A stretch of 5,809 nt of DNA. Source: Methanobacteriota archaeon. GTDB taxonomy: Archaea > Thermoplasmatota > DTKX01 > GCA-020343715. The notes beneath the pieces are model-generated. The model saw only the letters and a program-made list of their open reading frames with translations. It searched no databases and had not been told where the DNA came from. This document shows positions 5,500 to 5,809 of this stretch, piece by piece. The DNA is taken from contig JAUVRF010000136.1 in the NCBI GenBank assembly GCA_030597775.1, positions 1-5,809 on the forward strand, written 5' to 3'. The number at the start of each line of letters is the position of its first letter. The stretch's first letter is position 1. The position numbers were made by a program, and so were the translations under genes.

Positions 5500-5809
5500 T
5501 CAGCCACCTCCGAAGATCACTGCGTTGTCGCCCTTGTACGCCTGGATGACCCATTCGATCGTGTTGTAACCGCAGCTGTGATGGCATCGACCGCAACCGA
5601 TGCAGGTGTCGAAGGCCACTATCGGACCCTTCTTGGGCTTGTCGTCCTCGCCCTCGACGGTGCTGAAGGCGCCCTTCTCGATGGCCTCCACAGGGCAGAT
5701 GGTGCGGCAGGGCATCGAGCAGTGGACGCCCTCTTCGGACTTCTCGTAGTTGCCATCTCCGTCGATGTCGAAGTGGAAGGCGCAAGCCACCTCGTTGATG
5801 AGGGGCTGA
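5500..5809 (-). CDS. 4Fe-4S ferredoxin-like protein with EF-hand-like loop, 5' partial
   Basis: Probable electron-transfer subunit, first gene visible in the operon. The frame stays open to the window edge. The residues before the possible GTG at 5790 read QPLINE without a stop, and no SD precedes that GTG, so the true start is probably outside. Counting from 5790, the visible 96 residues hold a 12-residue DIDGDGNYEKSE loop (residues 8-19), then CSMPCRTICPVEAI and CIGCGRCHHSCGYNTI, the latter a CxxCxxCxxxC cluster motif. With Cys3 or a Cys further upstream, this is enough for two [4Fe-4S] clusters in the arrangement of NrfC/DsrO/HybA-type electron-transfer subunits. The fourth Cys of the second motif is followed by Gly instead of the usual Pro. 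The C-terminal FGGG codons double as the SD of the next gene, two bases downstream. Whether it is exported cannot be judged without its N-terminus. The ferredoxin assignment is secure; the exact family is not. Confidence 0.85.
   Translation of the reverse strand, partial: QPLINEVACAFHFDIDGDGNYEKSEEGVHCSMPCRTICPVEAIEKGAFSTVEGEDDKPKKGPIVAFDTCIGCGRCHHSCGYNTIEWVIQAYKGDNAVIFGGG
5504..5511 (-). promoter_or_regulatory. Shine-Dalgarno site of the Tat-signal ferredoxin gene
   Basis: GGAGGTGG lies six bases before the ATG at 5497 and inside the last codons of the preceding ferredoxin. It fixes the start at MPITRR. The open frame extends upstream to 5785, but that start would bury the Tat signal deep in the protein and would overlap the preceding gene. 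Confidence 0.8.
5734..5769 (-). other. EF-hand-like calcium-binding loop within the ferredoxin
   Basis: The twelve residues DIDGDGNYEKSE place Asp, Asp, Asp, Glu and Glu at loop positions 1, 3, 5, 9 and 12, with Gly at position 6, which is the canonical EF-hand or dockerin loop pattern. Tyr stands at position 8, where Ile, Leu or Val is usual. The flanking helices cannot be judged, so calcium binding is inferred from the loop only. Confidence 0.55.

Noticed and set aside
4412..5569. 385-codon open frame on the plus strand opposite the ferredoxin and HdrC-like genes
   Set aside because: It is rich in His, Val, Gly and Asp and antisense to four-cysteine cluster motifs on the minus strand, with no SD or domain support.
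5500..5790. GTG at 5790 as the true start of the first ferredoxin gene
   Set aside because: There is no SD before it, and the frame stays open to the edge of the window. The start is more likely outside, so the gene is reported as partial.

Overview
All of the coding content of this window lies on the minus strand and reads as one tightly packed operon running from position 5809 down to position 1. Ten genes follow one another with overlaps or gaps of at most 14 bases. Nearly every start is preceded by a G-rich Shine-Dalgarno (SD) sequence of the GGAGGTGA or GGGGGTGG type. Both ends of the operon lie outside the window: the first ferredoxin gene is cut at its 5' end and the last gene at its 3' end. 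I see no promoter, terminator, RNA gene, mobile element or CRISPR array, and no gene-free stretch longer than about 15 bases.

In transcription order the genes are: (1) a ferredoxin-like protein with an EF-hand-like loop (5500-5809, partial); (2) a Tat-signal two-cluster ferredoxin of NapG type (5027-5497); (3) an HdrC-like two-cluster protein with an N-terminal membrane anchor (4478-5026); (4) an HdrB-like protein with two complete CCG motifs (3658-4476); (5) a 138-residue one-helix protein with several cysteines (3242-3658); (6) a 408-residue protein with signal peptide, extracytoplasmic beta-sandwich and polytopic membrane core (2019-3245); (7) a 249-residue polytopic protein whose core is a clear paralogue of gene 6 (1273-2022); (8) a 53-residue membrane protein (1107-1268); (9) an 84-residue membrane protein that appears related to gene 8 (838-1092); (10) a NapH-like polyferredoxin membrane protein (1-823, partial).

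Taken together the genes suggest a membrane-bound iron-sulfur electron-transfer complex. The HdrB/HdrC pair would be a cytoplasmic thiol/disulfide module. The NapG/NapH-like pair would handle electrons at the membrane and on its outer face. Two sets of tandem-duplicated membrane proteins, which I cannot assign to a known family, would form the membrane core. No HdrA-type flavoprotein, cytochrome b subunit or catalytic molybdopterin subunit is present in the window. The physiological reaction is therefore not determined. The assembly differs from the DsrMKJOP, Hmc, HdrDE and NapGH layouts I know, and the membrane pair is its most novel part.

The organism is GC-rich. HdrB/HdrC-type proteins, a CARDB-like exported domain with several NxT sequons, strong SD sites and frequent AGG arginine codons fit an archaeon, possibly a euryarchaeon of the Thermoplasmata type. 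This is inference from style and not a taxonomic assignment; a sulfate-reducer-like bacterium is not excluded.
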